Shown: one piece after another, positions 28,217-36,468 of the stretch
Layout of the letters: each line of letters opens with the position of its first letter
Position numbering within the stretch: the stretch's first letter is position 1
Translations under genes and position numbers: made by a program
From: Melioribacter roseus P3M-2
GTDB taxonomy: Bacteria; Bacteroidota; Ignavibacteria; Ignavibacteriales; Melioribacteraceae
NCBI RefSeq assembly: GCF_000279145.1
Contig: NC_018178.1
Location: 2,462,001-2,526,000 of the forward strand
Reading direction: 5' to 3'
Length of the DNA: 64,000 bases
The notes under the pieces: model-generated
Databases searched by the model: none
Told to the model about the DNA's origin: nothing
Seen by the model: only the letters and a program-made list of their open reading frames with translations

Positions 28217-29596
28217 ATGGAAAAAGAGGCTCGTAATCAAACCGTAAATTCTGAGAATAGATCTGCCGACGACATAATCCAGGAACTTTATTCCTTTGTC
28301 GATAAAGGAAATCTGGACGGCGACCTGGAATTTATTTGCGGACTAATTTCTCACGAGGATAAAGGGGTTCGTAATGCGGCTACTATGCTCCTGTTAAATA
28401 AAAGACCCGAAAAAGCGCCAAAATATATTGCGCCTTTTATATCGTCGGAAGATATAGCAGTGCGAAATCTCGCCGGCGAAATATTGGTGAAATTGGGCAA
28501 ACTGTCCGTACAACCGCTTATCGAATACAATACAGACAAAAACGACGACGACCAGAAATTTATTATCGACTTGCTCGGTTTGATAGGCGATCCTACGGCG
28601 GGCAATCACATTATGGAAGTTCTCAGCGCTACGGATAACGATAATGTTATTCTTGCATGCATCGAAGCTCTCGGAAACGTCCGATTCGAAGAATCGATCG
28701 ACATACTGCTTTTGTTCTATGAAAGGAACGAACTATATAAACCGACGATTGTAGAAGCGCTAGGTAAAATCGGTTCGCAAAAAGCCCTCGATTTCCTTCT
28801 TGCCAAATTCAATATGGAAGACGACCTTACAAAATATTCGATACTCGAAAGTCTGGGCGCGATAGGGGATATCAATACATATTTCTTTTTATTGGAACAA
28901 ATTCCCAATATTCACGGTCCGCTCGTTTGGCCGTTAATTACTTCCATTTATCAGCTAAAAGAAAAATTTAATCTCGACATCCCATACGACGACAAGATGA
29001 AAAGCCTTCTTTTGTATACGCTCAACGAAGGCAGTCCCGAACACAAAAAAATTGCGCTCACTTTGATTAAGATTTTCAACGACAAAGATATTCTGCTGGC
29101 AAGCCTGAAATTCCTGGGCGACGATTACGAACTCGACGATATGGTGCGCGAAAAATTATATAACAATATTGAATATTTTCTCGAAGAAATTCCTCACTTA
29201 CTCGACTCGAAACCCGAAAATATAAAACATATTTTGAATCTTTTAATGGGAATAGTTTCTTCGATAAGCTACGAACAAAAAGAATCGATTCCGTTGCTGT
29301 TGATCCGCAATATACTGCATGCCGTAAGCAATTATCTGAATCATCCCGACGAGGAAGTAAGGCGTACGAGCATGGAAATCCTTTTCTATCTCGACGTCGA
29401 AACGGCATTCCTCTTTATCGATACAATGGTAGCCGACGAAAATATTTGGAATAAAATGAGATTGATTGAAATACTCGAACTGCTCGAAGTGGACGCTTCG
29501 ACCGAAACTCTTTCAAGAATGTTGAACGACGAGGATGAAATGGTGCGCGAACGAGCCGCCGAAATAGTTAATTACAGAAAATCCACTATTAATTGA
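28217..29596 (+). CDS. HEAT-repeat protein at the head of the chemotaxis operon
   Basis: A 459-residue soluble protein made of alpha-helical HEAT/PBS-lyase-like repeats, for example VRNAATMLLLNKRPEKAPKYIAPFISSEDIAVRNLAGEILVKLG and LACIEALGNVRFEESIDILLLFYE. No enzymatic motif is visible. HEAT proteins act as scaffolds for protein partners. As first gene after a sigma-54-like promoter and 10 bp before cheR, it is probably co-expressed with the chemotaxis proteins, but its partner is unknown. Confidence 0.85.
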   Translation: MEKEARNQTVNSENRSADDIIQELYSFVDKGNLDGDLEFICGLISHEDKGVRNAATMLLLNKRPEKAPKYIAPFISSEDIAVRNLAGEILVKLGKLSVQPLIEYNTDKNDDDQKFIIDLLGLIGDPTAGNHIMEVLSATDNDNVILACIEALGNVRFEESIDILLLFYERNELYKPTIVEALGKIGSQKALDFLLAKFNMEDDLTKYSILESLGAIGDINTYFFLLEQIPNIHGPLVWPLITSIYQLKEKFNLDIPYDDKMKSLLLYTLNEGSPEHKKIALTLIKIFNDKDILLASLKFLGDDYELDDMVREKLYNNIEYFLEEIPHLLDSKPENIKHILNLLMGIVSSISYEQKESIPLLLIRNILHAVSNYLNHPDEEVRRTSMEILFYLDVETAFLFIDTMVADENIWNKMRLIEILELLEVDASTETLSRMLNDEDEMVRERAAEIVNYRKSTIN

Positions 29597-29606
29597 AAAA
29601 AGAATT

Positions 29607-30524
29607 ATGAACCAGTCATCGGATTTGAAATTATCGGAGTTCAGAAAAAGCCTGGGTAGCGTGCTTCCTAAGCAAATGACTATGTCCCTTCCGTTATTTC
29701 AGGAAATACGGAAATATATATATGAAAGTACGGGAATCTATTTCCAGGACAACAAAAAATATCTTCTCGAAAGCAGACTCCAACGACGTATAAATTATCT
29801 GGGGCTCAACAGTTTCGAGGAATATTTTTCGCTTCTAAAACGGAATTCAAATCCTGAAGAGAAAAGATATTTTTACGAAGCTATCACAATCAACGAAACT
29901 TTTTTCTTCAGGAATCAGCCTCAGCTCGACGCCATGGCGTCGAAAATATTCCAGGAAATTATTAACAATAAAAAATTCCAACCCGGTTTGCTGCCTCACC
30001 AGAGAAATAAAATTAGAATCTGGAGCGCGGCAAGTTCTTCCGGAGAAGAAGCCTATTCGATCGCTATGGTGTTTCACGATTTGATTCAACCGAAATATCC
30101 CGACGTAACTCTTGAAATAGTCGGAACGGACATAAACACAAGCGTTGTGGAAACGGCAAAGGAAGGAGTATACAAAGAATATTCGATACGGAATATCCCC
30201 CCTTATTATCTCAAAAAGTATTTTAAGATAAACGGCAATTCGTACGAAGTGGTGCCGGAAATTAAAAAGTTTGTTTCTTTTAAAGTAATGAATCTTTACG
30301 ACGACATTATGATGCGCACGATGACGGGATTCGATGTAATTTTTTGCGCCAACGTTTTAATTTATTTCGATACGGCTTCGAAAATAAAAGTGGTTTCTCA
30401 TTTATATAATTCTTTGAACCGCGGAGGATATCTTTTTATCGGATATTCCGAAACGCTGCAGGGAATTTCGAAAGCATTTAAGCTGGTTAGTTTTCCTAAA
30501 ACTGTTGGATATAAAAAGGAGTAG
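29607..30524 (+). CDS. cheR: Chemotaxis protein methyltransferase CheR
   Basis: A 305-residue protein. A short N-terminal extension of about 30 residues precedes the CheR helical domain (IRKYIYESTGIYFQDNKKYLLESRLQRRI) and the SAM-dependent methyltransferase domain with ITINETFFFRNQPQLD, IWSAASSSGEEAYSIAM, IVGTDINTSVV and VIFCANVLIYFD. It methylates glutamates of chemoreceptors. It sits between the HEAT-repeat gene and the first receiver gene. Confidence 0.95.
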   Translation: MNQSSDLKLSEFRKSLGSVLPKQMTMSLPLFQEIRKYIYESTGIYFQDNKKYLLESRLQRRINYLGLNSFEEYFSLLKRNSNPEEKRYFYEAITINETFFFRNQPQLDAMASKIFQEIINNKKFQPGLLPHQRNKIRIWSAASSSGEEAYSIAMVFHDLIQPKYPDVTLEIVGTDINTSVVETAKEGVYKEYSIRNIPPYYLKKYFKINGNSYEVVPEIKKFVSFKVMNLYDDIMMRTMTGFDVIFCANVLIYFDTASKIKVVSHLYNSLNRGGYLFIGYSETLQGISKAFKLVSFPKTVGYKKE

Positions 30525-30532
30525 TTAAATAA

Positions 30533-30898
30533 ATGAAACGAGTAATATTAGTAGCGGACGATTCTCCTACTATCAGAAAGTTTGTAAGCGTTGCGTTAAG
30601 TACGAAAGGCTACGAAATTATTGCTTGCGCCGACGGTATGGAAGCGCTGGAAAAATTGCCCGGCAATAAAATCGATCTGCTCATAACCGACCTTAATATG
30701 CCGAATATCGACGGTTTCCAGTTAATAAAATCGATTAGGGAAAACGAGGAGTATAAAGAACTTCCGATAATCGTATTGTCTTCGCTGGGAAGCAGCGAGG
30801 ACATACATCGCGGTCTGGAATACGGAGCCAATTCGTATTTAATAAAACCGTTCGACCCCAAAAGAGTTTTATATGAAGTTTCAAAATATCTGAATTAG
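30533..30898 (+). CDS. CheY-like single-domain response regulator (first copy)
   Basis: A 121-residue receiver domain only: VADDSPTIRKF supplies the acidic pocket, D53 in LLITDLNMPNIDG is the phosphoacceptor, and LIKPFDPK gives the conserved lysine. It may serve as phosphate sink or as an alternative motor or adaptation output next to the second CheY. It follows cheR by 8 bp. Confidence 0.92.
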   Translation: MKRVILVADDSPTIRKFVSVALSTKGYEIIACADGMEALEKLPGNKIDLLITDLNMPNIDGFQLIKSIRENEEYKELPIIVLSSLGSSEDIHRGLEYGANSYLIKPFDPKRVLYEVSKYLN

Positions 30899-30909
30899 GA
30901 GTAATAAAA

Positions 30910-31287
30910 ATGGCACTAAAATTCTTAGTTGTAGACGACTCTGTTACCATGAGGAGAATTGTTGCAAATTCTCTCAAATCAATCGGGTACGAAAATTTCG
31001 TCGAAGCCAGCGACGGCAAAGAGGCTCTGACGAAATTGAATTCCGACGACACAATCAATTTCGTAATTACCGATTGGAACATGCCGGAGGTTTCGGGACT
31101 GGAACTCGTTAAAGCCATCCGTTCCGACGAGAAGAAACAATCGATCCCGATTCTAATGGTAACTACAAGAGGATTGAAAGAAGATATTCTCGAAGCCCTG
31201 CAGGCAAAGGTGAACAATTATATTGTAAAACCTTTTACTCCTCAAATACTTCGCGAAAAAATAGAACAAATTTTAGCCAGCGCTTAA
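30910..31287 (+). CDS. cheY: Chemotaxis response regulator CheY (second copy)
   Basis: A 125-residue receiver. LVVDDSVTMRRIVANSLKSIGY, D55 in FVITDWNMPEVSGLELVKAIR, and YIVKPFTPQILREKI closely follow the classic CheY pattern, more so than the preceding copy. When phosphorylated by CheA it should bind FliM and change motor rotation. A good GGAG precedes the ATG. Confidence 0.94.
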   Translation: MALKFLVVDDSVTMRRIVANSLKSIGYENFVEASDGKEALTKLNSDDTINFVITDWNMPEVSGLELVKAIRSDEKKQSIPILMVTTRGLKEDILEALQAKVNNYIVKPFTPQILREKIEQILASA

Positions 31288-31300
31288 TCAGAGGTAAATA

Positions 31301-32089
31301 ATGGAAAATAAACTCAGTATGGAACAGGTATTCGAGAAATTAGGGGACTTGAAGCAATTTTTCATCTTCGGTCAGAAAATTGTCCCGCTCTTCAAAAAGA
31401 TAATCGATTTTATGACCGATATAGTCCCGCTTCTCGAAAATGTAAACAATTCGATTCAGGATACAACGAGTAAAATTCCGAAAGCCGCTCATCAAATCAG
31501 CAGCGTTACGAGCGCAACGGAAATTGCCACGAGTGAAATTCTCGACATTGTCGATTCGATGTCGAATGATATGATAAAGATTAAAAACGAACTGAGCGAT
31601 TTGAAAAACGGTTTTCTCAATCAACGAGTCGCTCTCGACGCATTCGCTCAAAAAGCAACCGGTTTGAACGGCGAGTTGGATGAATTGAAATCCAATCTAA
31701 GCATCGACGAGCTTGAGAAAAAAGTAATTTCGCTCGAGGAAGTAATCAATAAAATTGAGTTGGACGCGACAAATATAACAATTTCTTTGCAGGTTCAGGA
31801 TATTACGGCGCAGCAACTCGCTTCGGTCAATCATCTGATCCATTCCGTTCAGGATAAATTATCCTCTCTGTTAATCGATTTTAATCGACAGGACGGGGTA
31901 GTTCTGCCCGAAACCGAAGCTCCTAAAGTTGATCCTAAAGCATTCAACCCGGACGCAAAATACGACAGAAGCGAAAGTCATCAGTCCATAGCCGATCAAC
32001 TTATCGAGCAAACGAAAAAACAAAACAATGACAACGGCAGCAAAGCGTCACAGGAAGAAATAGACAAACTTTTTCGGAACAATGGCTGA
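31301..32089 (+). CDS. cheZ: CheZ-like CheY-P phosphatase with FliM-like C-terminal motif
   Basis: A 262-residue helical protein. LQVQDITAQQL contains D167 and Q171 with the D-x3-Q spacing of the CheZ active site (D143/Q147 in Escherichia coli). A long coiled region precedes it, as in CheZ. The last residues read ASQEEIDKLFRNNG, nearly the same as the N-terminal CheY-binding helix of FliM in this window ([10 protein letters not shown]). The protein should bind CheY-P through that tail and dephosphorylate it. It overlaps cheA by 8 bp. Confidence 0.82.
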   Translation: MENKLSMEQVFEKLGDLKQFFIFGQKIVPLFKKIIDFMTDIVPLLENVNNSIQDTTSKIPKAAHQISSVTSATEIATSEILDIVDSMSNDMIKIKNELSDLKNGFLNQRVALDAFAQKATGLNGELDELKSNLSIDELEKKVISLEEVINKIELDATNITISLQVQDITAQQLASVNHLIHSVQDKLSSLLIDFNRQDGVVLPETEAPKVDPKAFNPDAKYDRSESHQSIADQLIEQTKKQNNDNGSKASQEEIDKLFRNNG

Positions 32090-33908
32090 TACAACACAAA
32101 ACCCAATGCTCGTAGACCCGGAGATGAAAGAAATTGTCGACAGCTTTTTGCTGGAGACAAAAGAAATTCTTGAAAATCTCGACGTCGACTTGATGGAACT
32201 CGAAAAATCTCCGGAAGATCTTGACCTCTTGAACAAGATTTTCAGGTCTTTTCATACCGTCAAAGGAACCTCCGGCTTTTTAGGTCTTGAAAAATTACCG
32301 GAAGTCACTCATAAATGCGAAGATATTCTGAATAAATTAAGAAAAGGAGAAGCAAAGCTTACCACCGAATTGATGGACGGCATTCTTCTCGGCTTCGACA
32401 CTATCAAAGAATTGCTCGTAAAAATCGAAAACGATAAAAACGAAGACGTAGAAGTCGATAATGTAATTAACGTTTTACAAAGTCTTCTGGCGGGAATAAG
32501 TTCTGAATCTTCGCAGGACGCGCCCGATACTCCCGTTCAAAACGAAGATAAATCGAGCGCACCGGCGGACCAACCGGTTGAACAAAAAGAAAACAATATT
32601 ACCGCAGCCGGAGATAACGCGCCAAAAGAAGATGTCCCTAAAGAAACTGATCAACCCAAAAAAGTTGCCATGCCCAAATCGGCACCCAAGACGGAACCGA
32701 AAAAAGCGGATAACACCATTCGCGTCGAAGTAGAGCGACTCGACGCTCTCTTGAATATTGCTTCGGAATTGGTCCTGGGACGCAACAGGCTTACTCAGGT
32801 TAATAACCAGTTCGCTCTCGAGTATGAAGGAACCGGTTATGCAAAAGACCTTGCCGACGCAACCAAGCAAATCGATCTGATGACCACAGAGCTGCAGCTT
32901 GTGGTTATGAAACTGAGAATGATCAAGATAGGCAAGGTGTTCAACAGATTCCCGCGTCTGGTGAGAGATTTGTGCAAAGAGTTGAATAAAGAAGTGGAAT
33001 TGAAAATCTTCGGCGAGGATACCGAAGTAGATAAGAACCTGATTGAAGAAATTAACGATCCTCTTGTGCACTTGATTCGTAACTCCGTCGATCACGGAGT
33101 CGAAAAACCCGAGGCGCGCGAGGCAGCCGGCAAGCCGCGCAGAGGGACTGTTATTCTTTCTGCCGAACACGAAGGAAACAATATAGTTATTACAATCGAA
33201 GACGACGGCAAAGGAATCGATCCGGAAGTTATTAAAGACAGAGCCATTAAAAAAGGATTTCTTTCGCCCGAAAGAGCAAAAGAACTTTCAAAGCAAGAAG
33301 CATACAACTTGATATTTCATCCCGGGTTTTCGACCGCCGAACAGGTCAGCAACGTCTCCGGACGAGGCGTCGGTATGGATGTGGTCAAAACAAACGTTAC
33401 AAAACTTAGAGGCACAATAGCGGTTGAATCGGAAGTGGGCAAAGGAACCAAAATAATTCTACGCCTGCCCCTGACGCTTGCTATTATTTCCGGTATGATT
33501 GTCGAAGCATGCGGTCAAAAATTGGTTATTCCGCTTCATTCGGTTATCGAGGTAATTAGAGTAAATAAAGAACAAATTGAAACCGTAAGAGGCCGAGAGG
33601 TAATAAATCTGAGAGATACCGTTCTCCCGATTGTCGGACTCGACGAATTAATTAACCATTCGGGCAACGGAAACGGCAATGAAAAACAATGGCAGTATAT
33701 TGTTGAAGTGGGTATTGCCGAAAAGAGATTCGGCATTAAAGTGGACGACCTCGTCGGCCAGCAGGAAGTTGTAATCAAATCGTTAGGCAATTATCTCGGC
33801 AAAATCGACGGTATTGCAGGCTCGACGATTATGGGCGACGGAACGGTTGTAATTATTCTTGATATTAACGAATTATTCAACAAAATGGAAAAGCGGTTAG
33901 ATGCATAA
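32082..33908 (+). CDS. cheA: Chemotaxis histidine kinase CheA
   Basis: A 608-residue protein. The P1 Hpt domain has FRSFHTVKGTSGFLGL with H58. An acidic, proline-rich linker (about 130-210) follows with no recognisable P2 CheY-binding domain. Then come P3 (IRVEVERLDALLNIASELVLGRNRLTQ), the P4 ATPase (LVHLIRNSVDHGVE, DDGKGIDPE, GRGVGMDVVKTNV) and the P5 CheW-like domain. It phosphorylates CheY and CheB in the receptor array. No cheW or receptor gene is in the window, so those must be elsewhere. Confidence 0.95.
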   Translation: MADTTQNPMLVDPEMKEIVDSFLLETKEILENLDVDLMELEKSPEDLDLLNKIFRSFHTVKGTSGFLGLEKLPEVTHKCEDILNKLRKGEAKLTTELMDGILLGFDTIKELLVKIENDKNEDVEVDNVINVLQSLLAGISSESSQDAPDTPVQNEDKSSAPADQPVEQKENNITAAGDNAPKEDVPKETDQPKKVAMPKSAPKTEPKKADNTIRVEVERLDALLNIASELVLGRNRLTQVNNQFALEYEGTGYAKDLADATKQIDLMTTELQLVVMKLRMIKIGKVFNRFPRLVRDLCKELNKEVELKIFGEDTEVDKNLIEEINDPLVHLIRNSVDHGVEKPEAREAAGKPRRGTVILSAEHEGNNIVITIEDDGKGIDPEVIKDRAIKKGFLSPERAKELSKQEAYNLIFHPGFSTAEQVSNVSGRGVGMDVVKTNVTKLRGTIAVESEVGKGTKIILRLPLTLAIISGMIVEACGQKLVIPLHSVIEVIRVNKEQIETVRGREVINLRDTVLPIVGLDELINHSGNGNGNEKQWQYIVEVGIAEKRFGIKVDDLVGQQEVVIKSLGNYLGKIDGIAGSTIMGDGTVVIILDINELFNKMEKRLDA

Positions 33909-34992
33909 CATTTCGGTTCTTGTGGTAGACGATTCCGCTTTCATGAGAAAATCGATTTCTCTGATGCTTGAAAGCGACCCTTCGATTAAAGTGGTGGCTG
34001 CCGCGCGTAACGGCGAGGAAGGCGTCGAGCTGGCTCGGAAATTACGACCCGACTTGATTACGATGGATATCGAAATGCCCGTTATGGACGGTTTGACGGC
34101 GCTTAAAAAAATTATGGAGACCGCTCCCACTTCGGTAATAATGATAAGTTCTTTGACGACCGAAGGAGCCGAAGCCACAATCAAGGCGATGGAATTGGGA
34201 GCAGTCGACTTTATTCCGAAAGAACTTTCGTATGTGAACGTTAATATCGGCAAAATAAAAGAAGACCTGATTTCCAAAGTCAAAGAGATTACTCGCCATA
34301 AACTTATCGCCTCCCGTTTAGAACGCATTCGCAATATAGAAAAAAGAAAACCCGTTTATACCTCCGCGAAAGATTTGCCCCAAATGCATTATGCCGCGCT
34401 GTCGATCGGTATCTCGACCGGCGGTCCTCTTTCCCTTCAGAAAATTATTCCGAAATTGTCGGGAAGTATAAATATACCGGTCTTTATCGTTCAGCATATG
34501 CCGCCCAAATTTACAAAATCACTGGCAGACAGACTCAATTCTTTGTCGCAGCTCGAAGTCAAAGAAGCCGAAAACGGCGAATTGGTCAGAGGAGGAGTGG
34601 TTTATATTGCGCCGGGCGGTCAACATATGAAATTGAAAAAAGTAAGCAACCTGAATTATACGATTGATATTACCGCGGAACCGGCTAATACGCTGCATCG
34701 TCCATCTGTCGACGTTACAATGACGTCCGTTATAGAGCATTATGGAAAAAATACTCTTGCAGTTATTATGACGGGTATGGGCAAAGACGGGCTCGAAGCC
34801 GTCCGCCTATTGAAATCTAAAGGCGGCGTTGCAATTGCTCAGGACGAAGATACCTGCGTCGTCTACGGTATGCCGAAAGCTATTGTAGACTCGGGACTTG
34901 CGGATTTGGTTTTACCGCTCGAAAAAATACCAGAAACAATAAACGGAGCTTTAGTAAATGGAAAAGAATCAGTTCGAAGATATAGTAATTAA
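33901..34992 (+). CDS. cheB: Chemotaxis protein-glutamate methylesterase CheB
   Basis: A 363-residue protein. The receiver domain has D56 in LITMDIEMPVMDG, followed by a linker and the methylesterase domain with S172 (IGISTGGP), H199 (VQHMPPKFTKSLADRLN) and D296 (TGMGKDGLEAV) as the catalytic triad. It removes receptor methyl groups and may deamidate glutamines. It overlaps cheA by 8 bp and the following small gene by 35 bp. Confidence 0.95.
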   Translation: MHNISVLVVDDSAFMRKSISLMLESDPSIKVVAAARNGEEGVELARKLRPDLITMDIEMPVMDGLTALKKIMETAPTSVIMISSLTTEGAEATIKAMELGAVDFIPKELSYVNVNIGKIKEDLISKVKEITRHKLIASRLERIRNIEKRKPVYTSAKDLPQMHYAALSIGISTGGPLSLQKIIPKLSGSINIPVFIVQHMPPKFTKSLADRLNSLSQLEVKEAENGELVRGGVVYIAPGGQHMKLKKVSNLNYTIDITAEPANTLHRPSVDVTMTSVIEHYGKNTLAVIMTGMGKDGLEAVRLLKSKGGVAIAQDEDTCVVYGMPKAIVDSGLADLVLPLEKIPETINGALVNGKESVRRYSN

Positions 34993-35203
34993 AGACTTTA
35001 ATGTAACATCCTCCAAGTCGGGTAATTTAATTAAAGCCAAAGACGTTAAATTAAACGGCTATTCCAAGATTACCGTCGAAGACGACGAAAACGAAGACGT
35101 TAAAATTTATTTGAAAAAAGATATAAACGACGTTGTCAAAGAAATCAAATTCGTATGCTCCTGCGGTCAAACCAAAACGGTTATACTCGATTATAATGAT
35201 TAA
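34958..35203 (+). CDS. Small unknown protein at the end of the chemotaxis operon
   Basis: An 81-residue hydrophilic protein starting inside the 3' end of cheB, with GGAG 9 bp before its ATG. It is rich in Lys, Asp and Glu and ends in KFVCSCGQTKTVILDYND, with a Cys-Ser-Cys-Gly motif that could bind metal. I do not recognise a family. The overlap with cheB and the typical ribosome site argue that it is real and co-translated. What it does is unknown. Confidence 0.65.
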   Translation: MEKNQFEDIVIKDFNVTSSKSGNLIKAKDVKLNGYSKITVEDDENEDVKIYLKKDINDVVKEIKFVCSCGQTKTVILDYND

Positions 35204-35212
35204 TAATTGCCA
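35197..35212 (+). promoter_or_regulatory. Second, tandem copy of the motility dyad upstream of flgB
   Basis: TGATTAATAATTGCCA agrees with TGGCTAATAATAGCCA at 13 of 16 positions and is centred exactly 18 bp upstream of the main dyad. It overlaps the last codons of the preceding small gene. Confidence 0.5.
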
Positions 35213-35214
35213 AC

Positions 35215-35230
35215 TGTCTAATTTTAGCCA
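35215..35230 (+). promoter_or_regulatory. Upstream dyad of the flgB operon (enhancer-binding site candidate)
   Basis: TGTCTAATTTTAGCCA matches the shared motility motif with its right half TAGCCA intact. Its centre is 62 bp upstream of the -24 GG of the flgB promoter. Confidence 0.7.
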
Positions 35231-35282
35231 TTCTTTTCTCCTTCATATCACTTAAAACACCCGTTTTTAAGCCTTTTTAAGA

Positions 35283-35297
35283 TGGCACTTGTTTTGG
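35283..35297 (+). promoter_or_regulatory. Sigma-54-like -24/-12 promoter of the flgB operon
   Basis: TGGCAC-N5-TTGG: GG at 35284-35285 and -12 G at 35296 with exact GG-N10-G spacing. The -24 half is a perfect match to the TGGCAC consensus; the -12 half differs by G for C. The flgB ATG lies 37 bp after the -12 G. Confidence 0.7.
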
Positions 35298-35332
35298 ATA
35301 GTTTTATTTAAAAATATCCAAGATAAGAGGAA

Positions 35333-35728
35333 ATGGGAAATTCAATTAAACTTCTCGAAAATCTTTTAGACTATTGTTCCGTAAAGAACAAAGTAATAGC
35401 AAATAATATTGCTAATATTCATACCGAAAATTACAAGCGGGAAGACGTTGAATTTAAAAGCCTCCTGGAAGAAAATTCCAACGCGCTTTTGAGAACGACT
35501 GAATCCAGGCATTTACGAATGTTAAACGATCCTTTGGACAGACAAAATCGCTTCAGAATAGTAACCGACGACTCGTCGGAAAGTCTGTCTGGCATAAATA
35601 ACGTAAATATTGAACAGGAAATGGCTGAACTGGCGGAAAATACTCTGAGATTCAAATTCGCTTCTAAAAAAGTTGGCGAATACTACAAAATGATTCAAAA
35701 AGTAATAAACGGAGGAGGAAGATTTTGA
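35333..35728 (+). CDS. flgB: Flagellar basal-body rod protein FlgB
   Basis: A 131-residue proximal-rod protein. The N-terminal helix KNKVIANNIANIHTENYKREDVEF carries the rod-protein ANNIAN motif, and the C-terminal helix EMAELAENTLRFKFASKKVGEYYKMIQKVI is typical. It starts 36 bp after the sigma-54-like promoter and ends in TTGA, overlapping the TTG start of flgC. It forms part of the rod linking the MS-ring to the hook. Confidence 0.95.
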   Translation: MGNSIKLLENLLDYCSVKNKVIANNIANIHTENYKREDVEFKSLLEENSNALLRTTESRHLRMLNDPLDRQNRFRIVTDDSSESLSGINNVNIEQEMAELAENTLRFKFASKKVGEYYKMIQKVINGGGRF

Positions 35729-36228
35729 AATTATCAGGCAGTTTGTTCGGTCTCGGTATAAGCGCTCGCGGTATGAGTATCCAGCGTAAGAAAATGGAGC
35801 TCATCTCGCAGAACATTGCAAACGCCGATACGGTACGCAGCGTGGACGGCCAACCGTATCAACGCCAATATTTACGTGTGAGACAGGAACAGAACAGTTT
35901 TGCCTCCAGGCTGAAATTGGAAGAAGGCGAATTGATAAGACTGAACGCCACCAATCCGAATCATTTTGTTCGCAACGACGTAAAATCCTTAGGCTTGCCG
36001 CCGGTAAACGACGATGTTGAAATTAATGTGGCTGAGGACCCCAAGCCAGGCGATCTGGTTTATATGCCCGATAATCCGGATGCAGATGAGAACGGATATG
36101 TGCGAATGTCGAATGTGAATATTATAAACGAAATGGTCGATATGATTGCCGCCACAAGGGCTTACGAAGCAAATCTCACGGCGTTAAATTCGTCAAAGCA
36201 AATGATAAAAGATTCTCTGGAGATATAA
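35725..36228 (+). CDS. flgC: Flagellar basal-body rod protein FlgC
   Basis: A 167-residue rod protein from a TTG start that overlaps the flgB stop. SARGMSIQRKKMELISQNIANADTVRS at the N-terminus and GYVRMSNVNIINEMVDMIAATRAYEANLTALNSSKQM at the C-terminus are the FlgC signatures. The GGAGGAGGAAG before the TTG explains the use of a weak start. Confidence 0.95.
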   Translation: MKLSGSLFGLGISARGMSIQRKKMELISQNIANADTVRSVDGQPYQRQYLRVRQEQNSFASRLKLEEGELIRLNATNPNHFVRNDVKSLGLPPVNDDVEINVAEDPKPGDLVYMPDNPDADENGYVRMSNVNIINEMVDMIAATRAYEANLTALNSSKQMIKDSLEI

Positions 36229-36229
36229 C

Positions 36230-36466
36230 ATGAAGATTACCACAAACTCGTTCGGCAATTATTCTCTCAATCGTATTAATCAGAACCAACAGATACATAA
36301 AGCGGCTCAGGCGGATAAAAAGCCTGAAATTACAAATGCAGAAAAGAAATTCTTCGCTAATCTTTATCCCGAAAAAACGGATGAAATTCTCAAATACGAA
36401 TTCTACAATGCCAAAGGTAAGGTTAGCGGAGTTACGGTCGGGTCATTATTTGATAAGAGAGGTTAA
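36230..36466 (+). CDS. Small unknown protein between flgC and fliE
   Basis: A 78-residue soluble protein that starts 2 bp after flgC and ends 3 bp before fliE. Residues 35-78 (AEKKFFANLYPEKTDEILKYEFYNAKGKVSG...GSLFDKRG) look like an ordered domain; the N-terminus is Asn/Gln-rich and probably flexible. No family is recognised. Its fixed place between two early rod genes suggests a role in rod or export-gate assembly, as inference. Confidence 0.75.
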   Translation: MKITTNSFGNYSLNRINQNQQIHKAAQADKKPEITNAEKKFFANLYPEKTDEILKYEFYNAKGKVSGVTVGSLFDKRG

Positions 36467-36468
36467 TC

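Noticed and set aside
32475-33170. 231-codon minus-strand frame within cheA
   Set aside because: It is a shadow of the conserved CheA frame, with composition typical of antisense reading.
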